Source of the DNA: Zingiber officinale
Taxonomy: Eukaryota; Streptophyta; Magnoliopsida; Zingiberales; Zingiberaceae
DNA length: 64,000 bases
Direction of reading: 5' to 3'
NCBI RefSeq assembly: GCF_018446385.1
Contig: NC_055996.1
Span: 14,123,317 to 14,187,316, forward strand
A program made the translations under genes and the position numbers. The stretch's first letter is position 1. Every line of letters starts with the position of its first letter. Below the pieces are notes generated by a model, which did not search any database, was not told where the DNA came from, and was given only the letters and a program-made list of their open reading frames with translations. This document shows positions 33,496 to 44,640 of this stretch, piece by piece.

Positions 33496-33741
33496 GTGGT
33501 AGCACACCATTTATGGGGGCTCTCTAAAGGGTATATCTCATATGCAAAGTTGTGTTTAGAGCTATTTCACCATGTGGATCAAGAGGACCCTAAAGATGAT
33601 CTGAACATGGACCGAATGAAGAATCCTGAATCTATCATACCTAAGATTGCTCCAAATGAGTACAGGTTGAAAGGAAAAATATTGGTCATTGCATTAGTGT
33701 TTGTCCTAGTGGGAGTGATGTTAGCTTATCTATTTTATTAG
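33496..33741 (+). other. Small ORF with C-terminal membrane segment, upstream of copia-A gag
   Basis: 81 codons from ATG to TAG. I do not recognise the protein. Its N-terminal 60 residues are mixed polar; residues about 60-81 (KILVIALVFVLVGVMLAYLF) form one strong hydrophobic helix ending the protein, so it would be tail-anchored if made. It sits about 330 bp upstream of the copia-A gag start, inside what should be the element's leader. The element is old and full of stops, so an intact 81-codon frame is mildly notable but may be chance. Confidence 0.35.
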
Positions 33742-35632
33742 AGTTCTATTGTTACTGTCATTATGTATGAACAATAATAAGCTCATTTAGTTTATGTGAG
33801 TTATGTTATAGTTTCATTCATTATGTATGAATAGAGTTATTTTATAAAAAGTTATGTTATGTGTTAACAAACTTGAAAATGATTAGTTTATTTATTGGGA
33901 TGTGTGTAATATAATTGATCAATATTTATTTTATTGGATCATACGAATGATAAGTGAAAAAGTAGTTACCACTTGATTTTGTAAATCAACTTAAATTATT
34001 ATTGAGTCAATCATAACTTGCATGCATATGAATTATACTGAATTACTAAATAATGTGTTTATTTATGTTAGATCATGACAACTAAGAATATAATAGCTAA
34101 AGTCAATAAGGGAGAGAAATTATACGAGGATAACTACAATATATGACACCTTAAGATACAATATATTCTTGAGCAACATGAAGTTCTAAACGTTGTAAAT
34201 CATTTTATGGAAGAATCTGCTGATAGTTCTACAACACAATATAAACGTGACCTTGATGTCTATAAGGCATGGAAGAAAAATGACTCCACTGCTAAGGAAA
34301 TATTGATTAGTTCAATGGTAGATGACATGATATTTGAGTATGAGACATTACCATTAGTTCATGTAGTTTGGGTTGCCCTGAGAGAAAAGTACAGTGGAGT
34401 TCGCTTGAGCAAACTTCGTCAGCTGATAATAAAATTTGATAGCTACAAAAAAAGCCTGAATGTTACCATGACCCAACATTTAAAGAAAATGACGAATATG
34501 ATTCGGGAGCTAAAGACTATGAGTTATGAGTTGACTGATGAATAACAGATTCATGCAGTAATCTGTTCCCTTATTGATTCTTGGAAAAAAAATAAAACAA
34601 AATCTTACACACAGTGAAAATACTAAGACTTTCACTGATATATCACGCCATGTTGAACTTGAGGTGGAGAGAATTGAATCCGTAAGGATTTTAGGACAAA
34701 CTTTTATGGTTATAGGTTCTGTTAGAGCATCTGAATCCAAGAATAAGATAGTTTAAGAAAGGAAAGGGAAAGGAAAAAAATAGTACTGCTGCTGGGCAAA
34801 ACCTAATCAAGAAGAATCTTAAAGGAAAGAAGGATGAAAAGAAACCTAAAAGCAAGTTGACTTACTATAACTGTGGCAAGAAAGACCATTTTACTCGGGA
34901 TTGTACTGAGCTAAAAAAGATAAATCCATATTTAACTTCTTTTCATGAGCATTATGTTGCTAGTTTAGTATTGTTAGATGATTTTTATCCTTTGTGGATT
35001 ATAGATTTAGGAGTAACAAACCATGTAGCTCATGATTGAGCTACATACATGGAGTATCATTAGGTACTAGTTGGTAATAAATGGATATATGTGGGGAATA
35101 ATCCAATGATTGAAGTCAAAAGAGTTGACACTTGTAAATTCAACCTACGTGGTTGACTTACCTTGTTTCTATATGATGTTCTTTATACTCCTGAGATTTA
35201 ACGAAATCTGGTTTCTATTACTAGTCTTCTTGATTTGAGTTAGTATAAATTTTTTTAGTCAATATGTGGAACTTTGAATTAACTCAGTGTTAATTGGGTA
35301 TGTTTATGTAACAAATGATTTTATGGTTCTTGATATAGAACTGAATATTAATTATGGTATTAATGGTTATTTTTCAAAGATTACTCTTACTAGTGATGCT
35401 AATATTAATGATGAACTTTGACATGCTAGACTAGGACATATTGAACAAGAACAAATAAATAGATTAGCTAAAGAGGGCCTATTAGGCACTCATGCTGAGA
35501 TTAACTTGTCTGTATATGAGCATTGTCTTACTGGAAGAGCAACTAGAAAATCATTTGATAAGGCTATTAGAGCCGAATTACCATTATAATTAATTTATTC
35601 AGATATTTATGTTTCGATGAATGTGAAGGCTA

Positions 35633-37540
35633 TTTTGGGATACTCCGGAGCAAGAAGGGGGGGGGGGTGAATAGCTCACCCACTCACTCACTTCCTTCGT
35701 CGATGTTGATTTTGCAACAGATAAACTCAAAGCAAGCACCCAATGTTAATAAGTAGGATTTACTTGGTATCTACCTTAAGATGAGACGACTAATCCAAGA
35801 ATTCACACATGAGTACACTCTCCACTATCAAAACACTCCTTTTTGGAACAATCCGGAGGTGGAGAAACTTTTACAACTCAAGAACAAGAAATACAATTTG
35901 AAACAAGAAGTAAATACACAAATACAAATGAAAAACCTTCTTGTGTGATCTCTTGTTGCTTGTGAATGCCTCTTGTAAGCTTAGAAGTGCAACAACACTT
36001 CAACCCTAAGCTTCCAATAACTGGTGGAGAAGATGGAGTCGAGTGATGGGAAGAACTATTGCATTTGAACTTGTTGTTGCCTTTATATCTACATTTTTAT
36101 GGCACCCAAAATATTGAGTCTGCTCCTAATGAATTGCCACATCAGATCTAAGCGATCCCTATCGTCTAAACCCTGTATCCTTCCAACACTTCAACCCTAA
36201 GCTTCCAAGAACTGACAAAGAAGATGGAGTTGAGTGATGTGTAGAATTGTTACATTTGAACTTGTCATCACCTTTATATCTGTATTTTTCATCATCACCT
36301 TTATATCTGTATTTTTAGGGCACCCAATCGATTGGGCCTGCTCCCAATTGATTGCCATGTCAGATCCAAGCGATCCCAATCATCTAAACCCTATATATTG
36401 CGTAATGATCATCTCCCAATCGATTGGCTGATCTATTGGGAGCAGCTAGATCGATTAGCTAATCGATCCAGTCTGCTTCTATGTTCTCGCGAGAAGCCCC
36501 AGAATTGATTGGTCTCCTTCCCAATCGATCCACCATAGTACTCACTATGATTTGTGAAAACTCCTCTCCAATTGATCAACTGATCGATTAGAGTAGCCCA
36601 ATCAATCGACTGATCGATTGGGAGGCACACTGTGCTATCATAAATGGCTGTCAATCGATCAACTGATCAATTAGATTGCCCTTTGCTCAGGGGACTCTTT
36701 CAATCGATCAGCTGGGCTCTAGTTCAATCGATCGCATGATTAATTGACCAACCCTAACTTGTTTAACTCAAGTCTAGGGTTCCTAAACCCAATACTTGGC
36801 CAACCGTGACTGTTGGGACTCCTTATTATCTAGCATCTGGTCAACATTGACTTGTTGGGACTTTGTCACCAACTGTCCGGTCAATTCTTTGACCCACTTG
36901 TCCTTTTTGTCTCGTGCTAAGTATCTGATCCTCCATGACCCACTTAGACTTTCACACACTAAATGTTCGGTCAAATTTGACCTATCTAGATTTTCTCATG
37001 CTTGGCTTCACTCACTAGGCCTTCCTTCTGCCTAGTTTCACTCACTAGGGCTTTTCACCTGGCTTCACTCACCAGGATTTTTATTTGCCTAGCTTCACTC
37101 ACCAAGATTTTCATCTGTTTAGCTTCACTCACTAGGATTTTTCATTACTTAGCTTCACTTATTAGGATTTTCCCACTGTCAGACTTCACTCACCGGGACT
37201 TTCCACCAAGACCTTCTCATTACCCGACTTCACTTACCAGGACTTTCTACACCAAGTGTTTAGTCAACACTGACCCACTTAGATTTTCATCTTCTGGCAA
37301 CCTTCCTATTGGGCTTGCCCATACCTAACCTCCAGTTAGGACTTCCCAATCAAGTATCCGACCAACCATGACCTACTTGACTTCTAGTCAAACTTTGACC
37401 ATCAATCTCCATATAGACAATTACACTTGCAATCTTCATATATTGTCAAATATCAAAACTTAAATATCATGACTCAAGCTTGAGTCAACTCAAGCTTAGT
37501 CAAACTAGTTAACCTTGACCTAGGAGAAATTATACCAACA
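35633..37540 (-). mobile_element. SIRE-like solo LTR in copia-A integrase
   Basis: 1908 bp with a perfect 5-bp target duplication GGCTA (35628-35632, 37541-37545); removing it restores the integrase frame NVKA|RHGDSYF. The right end is ACCAACA; the left is TTTTGGGATAC, where TGTTGGG is expected (one change). The left end carries AGAAGGGGGGGGGGGTGAAT as in the other SIRE-like LTRs. Inside are a ~190-bp tandem duplication (about 35991-36182 and 36183-36390), a cluster of ATCGAT-type palindromes (36300-36760), hairpin units (36825-37400) and repeated GCTTCACTCACTAGGA words (37007-37200). Confidence 0.85.
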
Positions 37541-37693
37541 GGCTAGACATGGAGATTCCTATTTCATTACATTTATTGATGATTTCACATGCTTCAGTCA
37601 TGTGTATTTGATTTCTCATTAATTTAAATCATTAGATCACTTCAAACGTTATTTGAATGAAGTTGAGAATTAATTGAAATGTAAGGTTAAAAC

Positions 37694-38628
37694 TGTTAGA
37701 ACCCCAAGATAGTTTTGATGTGGTCAATTAAGTTCAGTTAGGTCGTGCTGTATTTGATTCTTGTGTTTAAGTATGCAAGAGTTTAGGAACACAAGAAGTC
37801 GAGCAGAAGATGTAGCTAGCGAGAAGGATGACACAAGGGAAAGCCGACGGGCTCGGTGCGTCTGAGAGATGAGGTGCTACGGAAGAGTACACCGGTGGAC
37901 GAGAAGGACATCCGCGACATTCAAGGGATAAGAAGCCGGGGAGGAAGCTTGCTCGAGGAGAAGGCTGGAAGATGGGTCCGGGTGAGCCCAATTCCGGATG
38001 GACGAAATAACACAAACGATCGAAGCAGCAGAAGAGCAAAGGGAGTGATGTAAGAGCTACTGGAGGCACCTTCAATAGAGTTGAAGGCGCCCCTGCGCTT
38101 CTCTGAGGAAGGCGCCTTCCATGGATGGAAGATGCCTTCGATGAACAGTATGAAGACGCCTTCCCGCCATTGAAGGCACCTTCTGATAGTTGTTAGCCGC
38201 GAATAAGCTTTATCCTCAACAGATAAAACTTATCCAATGGAAGGCGCCTTGGACCTCTTTGGAGGCGACTTCAAGCTACGGATAGGATTTTTCAGGAGTT
38301 ATAAAAAGGCCCCTGGAGGTAGGAAATATTCAACAGCTTCAGTATTTATTTCTTAGCAACTTTATAAGCGTTCAAAGTGTGTAAAAGACTTCTCCACCTT
38401 CAACGAAGAAGATCTACTAGTGAGTTTTCAATACCTTAGATTAATAACCACCTACGTTGTAACCAAGTAAACGTCTAGCCTTTTACCTATTCTTTTATTA
38501 CTTGTTCATTTATTGTTATTATAATTGCTATCGTGCTAATCTACGTTGAAAGAATGAGAAGGGTTTTTTCATTTTTAATTTACAAGCAATTCACCCCTCC
38601 CCTCTTGCTGGCCACACGGGTGCTAACA
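37694..38628 (+). repeat. 5' LTR of the second gag-only element
   Basis: 935 bp. Contains repeated GGCGCCTTC words (GAAGGCGCC at 38085-38290). Ends CAATTCACCCCTCCCCTCTTG and then the TGCTAACA end, the sense counterpart of the GGGGGGTGAATAG seen in minus-strand copies. Confidence 0.85.
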
Positions 38629-38630
38629 AG

Positions 38631-38642
38631 TGGTATTAGAGC
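38631..38642 (+). promoter_or_regulatory. tRNA-Met-type primer binding site
   Basis: TGGTATTAGAGC, two bases after the 5' LTR; one change from the standard TGGTATCAGAGC. Confidence 0.85.
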
Positions 38643-38687
38643 TCAACCGTTTCAAAAGGACTAACCACCAACTGAAATACAAGGACG

Positions 38688-39966
38688 ATGGTCGGACCCA
38701 GCATCTACCCGCCTAAATTTGAAGGGGAGTTCGCAATATGGAAAAGAAAATTAGAGGTATTTTTTAAAACTGATTTTGATTTATTGTTAATATTAAAATA
38801 TGAATTTATAGCACCGAAAGATAAAAAGAAGTATCAATGGACCAAGAAAGAGTAAGCAGATTTTGTGGTAAATGGATAAGTCGAATTTCATCTACTGAGC
38901 GTGCTACCTCCACAAGAAGTCAACATAATCGGCGCATACGAATCATCAAAGGAACTTTAGGAGAAATTCTTAGAATTACACGAGGGTATGCCTGAAGCAA
39001 AACTCACGAGACGGGATATGCTCCGGAACCAAATCAGCAACCTTCGGATGGAAGAAGGCGAATCGGTTGCTTATCTATATGGAAGAATCAAAGTGTTAAT
39101 CACCGGATTAACAAACCTCGGAGAAACGGTAACTAATCGGGGCGTGCAAAGGTATGCTTTAAATGCGTTCCTGAGGACACAAAGACCTTGAGGTAAGTAC
39201 ATTAGAAAACTTCTTTTCCACTTTCGAATTACACGAGTCTCGATGTGCAAGAAAAAGAAAGGGACCAAGTCAGAACCTAGCACTACAAGCCGAGCAAAGC
39301 GAACAAGACTCAGACTCCGAAGCATCCATCGACGCAAATGAAGAAGCATTATTGGTAAGAAAATTTAATAGATTTATTAGATCTAACAAATTCAAGTCGT
39401 AGATGAGAAAGGACTGAAGAAGCAAAAGGAAGATTCAATGTTACAATTGCCAAGAAGAAGGGCACATCAAGGATGATTGCCCTAAACTGAAGAAAGACAA
39501 GGGCAAAAGACCAACAAGAGCGAAACTCAAGAATTTAAACGCAACATGGGATGAATTTTCATCTTCTGAATCTAAGATCGAGGCCTATGCTGGACTAGCC
39601 CTACTAGCCGACCACCAAGGAGAAGATGAAAGTAGCTCAGAGACGAACATCGATAAAGGGGGAGGATCATTAAAAGAAAGCTACGGTAAAGAGGAAATAT
39701 CAGAATACGAGGTAAGTAAGGTACACACTTTAACTCTTAAAGAGTCATTTCAATTTATTAAATCACTTTCCAAGGATTTAGTAAAATTAGAAAGAGAAAA
39801 TGCTGAATTAAAAATAGTCTTAGTGAAAACCTACCTTTTAGAAATGTATGATAAGTTAAAGGATGAAAATAAAAAATTGAAGGACCAAATTAAAAAATCT
39901 AAAATTTCTGCATGTCTTAATCAAAATGTCTGGAAAAATGATAAAAGTCTAAATTGGTATTTTTAG
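38688..39966 (+). pseudogene. SIRE-type gag with zinc knuckle
   Basis: Starts MVGPSIYPPKFEGEFAIWKR at 38688 (typical gag opening 'PPKFEG-F--WK'). It continues past stops (WTKKE*, SKEL*EK) into EGMPEAKLTRRDMLRNQISN and GESVAYLYGRIKVLITGLTN, the UBN2-like core. A frameshift near 39190 precedes a perfect knuckle CYNCQEEGHIKDDC (39439-39480, CX2CX4HX4C). A coiled-coil-like Lys/Glu/Leu stretch follows to TAG at 39964. At least three stops and one or two frameshifts make it a pseudogene. No protease motif follows. Confidence 0.82.
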
Positions 39967-40822
39967 ATACTATAAGAGTCAAATTAGAAAGTTATCACCA
40001 AAATATATTTCTAAAAGATACTTAATCAATCCAATAGGAAGAAACCTATATTGGGTTCTCAAATCCTGCTTAGAATAAATTATTTTTTAAAAAAAAAAGT
40101 TACCATTTATAGAAATAAAATTAAATGTTTAATTTCTTTGAAAGGCTTTGTCTAGAAGTGTTTGTTGTTCCAATATCTAAAAAGGTCTAGTGTCTCACCA
40201 CAACTTGTAAGTCAATTATTGAAATGAATGTTTAATAGGTTAACTGTTAAATAGTTAACTATTATAATTTTTTAAAAACAATAAAAAAGGGGAGATTATT
40301 TGTTAAAAAAAGTAGTTTTTTAAAATTAAAGTCTTTTTTAATTTATTTTTTTCGTAAGTTAACTCCTTTGTGCAAAATTTTATATCTACCGTATATATAT
40401 TCAACTCCTATTAAAATTTTTAGACTTTTTTAATACTCAAATATTTATTTTTTAATTTTTAATAAATATTGAATTTTCTATGGATTATTTACCAAAAACT
40501 TCATTTCTAAAATTGAAAAATCTTGAAACTTATTTTTGACAAATTTAAATTCTATTGACCTTTAAGAAAATTTTTCCTTAACCCTTAGATAATTTAAGTT
40601 CTTTATCTAACTTTCCTATTCTCATTTTATTTTTGATGTGATCAAAAGAGGAGAAATTAGTACATGTTTAGGGGGAGTTTGGATATTTGCATAATTATGT
40701 AGTTTTTAAAAAATTCTTTAATTCTTTGTATTGCCATTGTTATTTTCAATTTACTTATGTTATTGCATTTTTTTTTAACTATAACGTGAACTTAGGTTGA
40801 TGTATATCAAAAAGGGGAAGAT
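39967..40822 (+). other. AT-rich post-gag region and polypurine tract
   Basis: About 840 bp of A/T-rich sequence with no ORF, ending in AAAAAGGGGAAGAT (40809-40822), the polypurine tract just before the 3' LTR. Confidence 0.7.
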
Positions 40823-42283
40823 TGTTAGAATCTCAGAGTAGTTTTGATGTGATCGACCAAGTTCAGTTAGGTCCTGCTGTATTTGATCCTTGTTAGGGAT
40901 GTAAATGAACCAAACGGTTCGCGAGCTATTCGGAGCTCGATTCGATAAAAAGCTTGTTCGAGTTCGTTCGTTTATCTTATCGAGCCGAGCTCGAGCTCGA
41001 TTTCGAGCTCAACAGTTTTATCGAGCCGAGCTCGAGTTTAAGGATATTCGGCTCGTGAGCTCGCGAACATGTTTGGTTATAGGCTCACGAGCCAAAAAAT
41101 GAGCCTTAAACTGAGCCAAAAAATGAGCTCTAAAATGAAAAAAAAGAGAGCTCTAAAACGAGCCTTAAAATGAGCTCTAAAACGAGTCAAAAACGAGCTC
41201 TAAACGAGCCCGAAAACGAGCCCGAGCTCGCTTAACGAGTTAGGCTCGTTAACTTTGATAATCGAGCTAATAACGAGCTGAGCTCGAACTGTTTGCGAAC
41301 TTGATAATTCTAAAACGAGCCGAGCTCGAGCCTTGTGATAAAAGCTCGATTCGAGGTTGAGGTTGAGCCCGAATATAACTTAAACGAGCTGAGCTGGAGC
41401 CTAATACTGTTCGGCTCGGTTCGGCTCGTTTACATCCCTAATCCTTGTGTCTAAGTGTGTAGGAGCTTAGGAACACAAGAAGTCGAGCGGAAGACGCAGC
41501 TAGCGAGAAGAACGGTACGGGGGAAAGCCGACGGGCTCGATGCGTCCGAGGGATGAAGTGTTGTAGAAGAGTACACTGGTGGACAAGAAGGGCGTGCGTG
41601 ACGTTCGAGGGACGAGAAGCCGGGAAGGAAGCCTGCTCGAGGAGAAGGCCGAAAGATGTGTTCGGGTAAGCCCAATTACAGATGGATAAAATTACCTAGA
41701 CGATCGGAGCAGCAGAAGAGCAAAGGGAGTGCTTTAAGAGCCGCTAGAGGCGCCTTCAACATAATTGAAGGCGCCCCCGTGCTTCTCTATGGAAGTGCCT
41801 TCCATGGCTGGAAGGCGCTTTTGATGAACAGTACAAAGGCACATTCCGATAGTTGTTAGCCATAGATAAGCTTTATCCTTAGTGGATAAAACTTATCCGA
41901 TGGAAGACGCCTTGGATCTCTTTAGAGGCGCCTTCAAGCTACGGATAAGATTTTCCAGGAGCTATAAAAAGACCTCTAGAGCTAGGCAATATTCAACAAC
42001 TTTGTATTCATTTCCTAACAACTTTCTGAGCATTTAAAGTGTGTAAAAGGCTTTACCGCCTTCAACAAAGAAGATCTGCTAGTGCTTTTTCAATGTCTTG
42101 AATTAACAACCACCTAGGTTATAACCAAGTAAATCTCTGGCCTTTTACCTATTCTTTTATTAGCTATTCATTTATTATTATTATTATAATTGTTATCGTG
42201 CTGCTATTCATTTTATTAGCTATTCATTTTTAATTTATAGGCAATTCACTCCTCCCCTCTTGCCGACCGCACGGGCGCTAAAA
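40823..42283 (+). repeat. 3' LTR of the second gag-only element, carrying a MITE
   Basis: Starts TGTTAGAATC. Without the MITE and its extra target copy it is about 906 bp and matches the 5' LTR with many substitutions (visibly more than the copia-B pair), so the insertion is not recent. Confidence 0.82.
40894..41440. mobile_element. hAT-type MITE rich in GAGCTCG
   Basis: 547 bp with inverted ends TAGGGATGTAAA and TTTACATCCCTA and a perfect 8-bp target duplication ATCCTTGT (40886-40893, 41441-41448), the hAT signature. The body is strongly self-complementary, with dozens of GAGCTCG, CGAGCC and AACGAGC words. No transposase. Confidence 0.9.
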
Positions 42284-44020
42284 AAAACCTTATGCACTAA
42301 CCGAGGAGGGTGAATATTTATCTAATTAGTTCAGGATAATGTGTATAAAGGGATTATTAGATAGCTAATAATCCATGGAACTCCATAGCAAAATGGGGTT
42401 GCTAAAAGAAGAAATCGAACTCTTCTAGATATAGTTTGGTCTATGATGATTCAAACTAATTTACTAATTTCCTATTGGGGAGATGCATTATTAACTGTAA
42501 CCTATCTACTTAATCGAGTGCCTTCTAAATCTATTCAATCTACTCCATATGAATGTTAGATAGGCAGAAAACCAGATTTGAGTAATTTGAGACTTTGGAG
42601 GTCAACTACCTACGTTCATGATAAAACTCACAAATATGGAAAATTATGATCAAGGGGTAAAAAGTATATCTTTATAAGGTATTCTAATACTTCTAAAGGT
42701 TATGTTTTTATTGGTGAGCAATAAGATATAACCATCTTTGAAATAGAGTCAGAAGATATTATTTTTATTGAAATTGAGTTCCTAACAAGATGCGAAGTTG
42801 ATAAGATAATTCCATTATTTTCAATAGAGGAAGAGGATAATATTCCTTTGTCAATGAACGAGGTATCATAAGAGATGCCTGAATCTAGTCAACCCAGTGA
42901 GAGTGATTTGTCGATGAATGAATTAGTTTCTCAACAATCTAACCTATGAAGAAGTAGTTGTTATATTATTCCTTGGAGAAGGTTTGGCATTGAGAATGAG
43001 ACATTAATGATTCTCTTAGTTGACAATCATGGACTTTGAACGGTTGAGGAAACATTGAGATGCTTAGTTAGAGAAAAATAAAAAAATTACAATGGATGAG
43101 AAAAATGAAGTCTATGAGAAAGAATCAAATTTGAGATTTAGTCATTTTTTCTTCGGGCCGAAGGGTATTGAGAATAAATAGATTCTCAAAATTAATAGGA
43201 AAGTAGATGGATCGATTAATCAATACAAAGTTCGACTGATTACAAAATGATATATCCAAATGGAGAGTATTGATTTTGAAGAGACATTTTCTTTGTTGTG
43301 AAGTTTGTGTCAATATGTGTCATCTTAGTTATAGTAGCACATTTTGACTTGGAATTACATCAGATGGATGTAAAAATAATTTTTTTTAATGGTAATCTTG
43401 ACGAGGAAATATATATAGCTCAACTAGAAGGTTACATTGTTGAATGTCAAGAGAATAAAACATGTAGACTAAAAAAGTCTATATATGAACTAAAGTAAAC
43501 ATCAAGACAATGGAACATAAGATTTAATGAAATCATTTTATCTTATGATTTTGAAATGATCAATGAGGATCATTGTGTTTATCTGAAAAAGGAGAAAGGA
43601 AAGTTGGTCATCTTGTCATTGATGATATGCTAATAGCTAGAAATGACATGAAATTTGTGATAGAAGTTAAATCATGTCTTTCATCACAATTTGATATAAT
43701 AGATATAGGAGAAGCTGAATATATCTTAGGAGTAAAGATCATTAGAGATCAATTAAAAAAGTTTTTGAGTTTGTCTCAAGAGGCTTATATCACTAAGATG
43801 CTACAACACTTCAATATATCAAATTATAACATTGAACAAATACTTGTAGCGAGAAGTACTATTTTGACCAAAAGTATGTATCTCAAGACTCCTAAAGAAA
43901 TAGTTGAAATGAAGAAAAAACTATATGCTGGTGTTATTGGTAGTTTGATGTACATATGTTGTGTACTCATCCTGATATTAGCTATGTTGTTGGTTTAGTT
44001 AGCCATTTCCAGTCAAATCC

Positions 44021-44230
44021 AAGATTGAGATACTAGAAAGCGGTGAACATAATATTCAGATATCTCAAGGGGATAATAGATTATTGTCTCTATTTTTAAC
44101 AATCAAATATGAACATAAAGGGCTCAGGATCGAGACACTGGAAAGTGATGAAGAGGGTATTCAGATATCTCAAAAGGACAACAAATTATTATCTCTGTTT
44201 ACAAAAATCAAATATAAGCCTGAAGGGCTA
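44021..44230 (+). repeat. 105-bp in-frame tandem duplication in copia-A RNase H region
   Basis: Copy 1 44021-44125, copy 2 44126-44230. Both include ATTCAGATATCTCAA and end in ATCAAATAT...GGGCT. They differ at about a fifth to a quarter of positions. 105 bp is 35 codons, so the frame is kept. Confidence 0.8.
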
Positions 44231-44640
44231 CACAGATACAGATCGGGCAAGAGACCTTGAGGATAGAAAATCCACATCTGACTATACCTTCTTGTTGAAT
44301 GATGATGTCATCTCATGGAACAACAAGAAATAGGCTTGTGTAGCACTGTTGACAATGGAAGCTGAGTATGTGGCATACGCAGCAGCTGTACAAGAAGTTG
44401 TCTGGTTAAAAAGGTTCTTGAAACATTTAAAGATTGTTGATGATAGTAGAAGTCCAGTTATAGTGTATTGTGATAATCAATCTGCTATAGCTTTTTCTAT
44501 GGATTCCAAATATCACAATAAAGGTAAGCATATAAAAATTAAGTATAATTTTATAAGGGATATTGTTGAAAAAAAATAATTTTTGAGTATATTCTTACAC
44601 ATGCTATGCTTGCAAATCCTTTTACTAAATCATTGACTAA

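Larger units (their letters stand above)
37694..42283 (+). mobile_element. Second SIRE-like copia element without pol (gag-only)
   Basis: 4590 bp including a 547-bp MITE. 5' LTR 37694-38628 (TGTTAGAACC...GTGCTAACA), 3' LTR 40823-42283, target duplication AAAAC (37689-37693, 42284-42288). The last LTR base block reads GCTAAAA instead of GCTAACA. The internal region 38629-40822 holds primer site, one gag frame and polypurine tract; only about 0.85 kb separates the gag stop from the PPT, so there is no room for pol. It is inserted in the copia-A integrase. Confidence 0.87.
34075..44640 (+). pseudogene. Copia element A gag-pol, decayed and interrupted
   Basis: Plus-strand copia polyprotein remnants in order. 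Gag from ATG 34075 (TGA at about 34144 where Trp is expected in NYNI-HLKIQY), with a UBN2-type block to 34545. Zinc knuckle near 34864-34905 with the first Cys changed to Tyr (YNCGKKDHFTRDC). Protease WIIDLGVTNHV (DSG changed to DLG) near 35000. GAG-pre-integrase HARLGHIEQEQ near 35420. Integrase to 35632, resuming at 37541 (GDSYFITFIDDFTCFSHVY) and at 42289. RT 43298-43998 (QMDVKIIFFNGNLDEEIY, then DDMLIARND). RNase H 44109-44579 with GYTDTDRA and CDNQSAIAFS. It has many stops and frameshifts. The 4.6 kb and 1.9 kb gaps are later insertions. Wording fits the Tork/Angela side of copia. It is not functional. Confidence 0.88.

Noticed and set aside
36796-37328. Overlapping plus-strand ORFs with LASLTRIF-type repeats
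   Set aside because: They come from the GCTTCACTCACTAGGA repeat words of a solo LTR.
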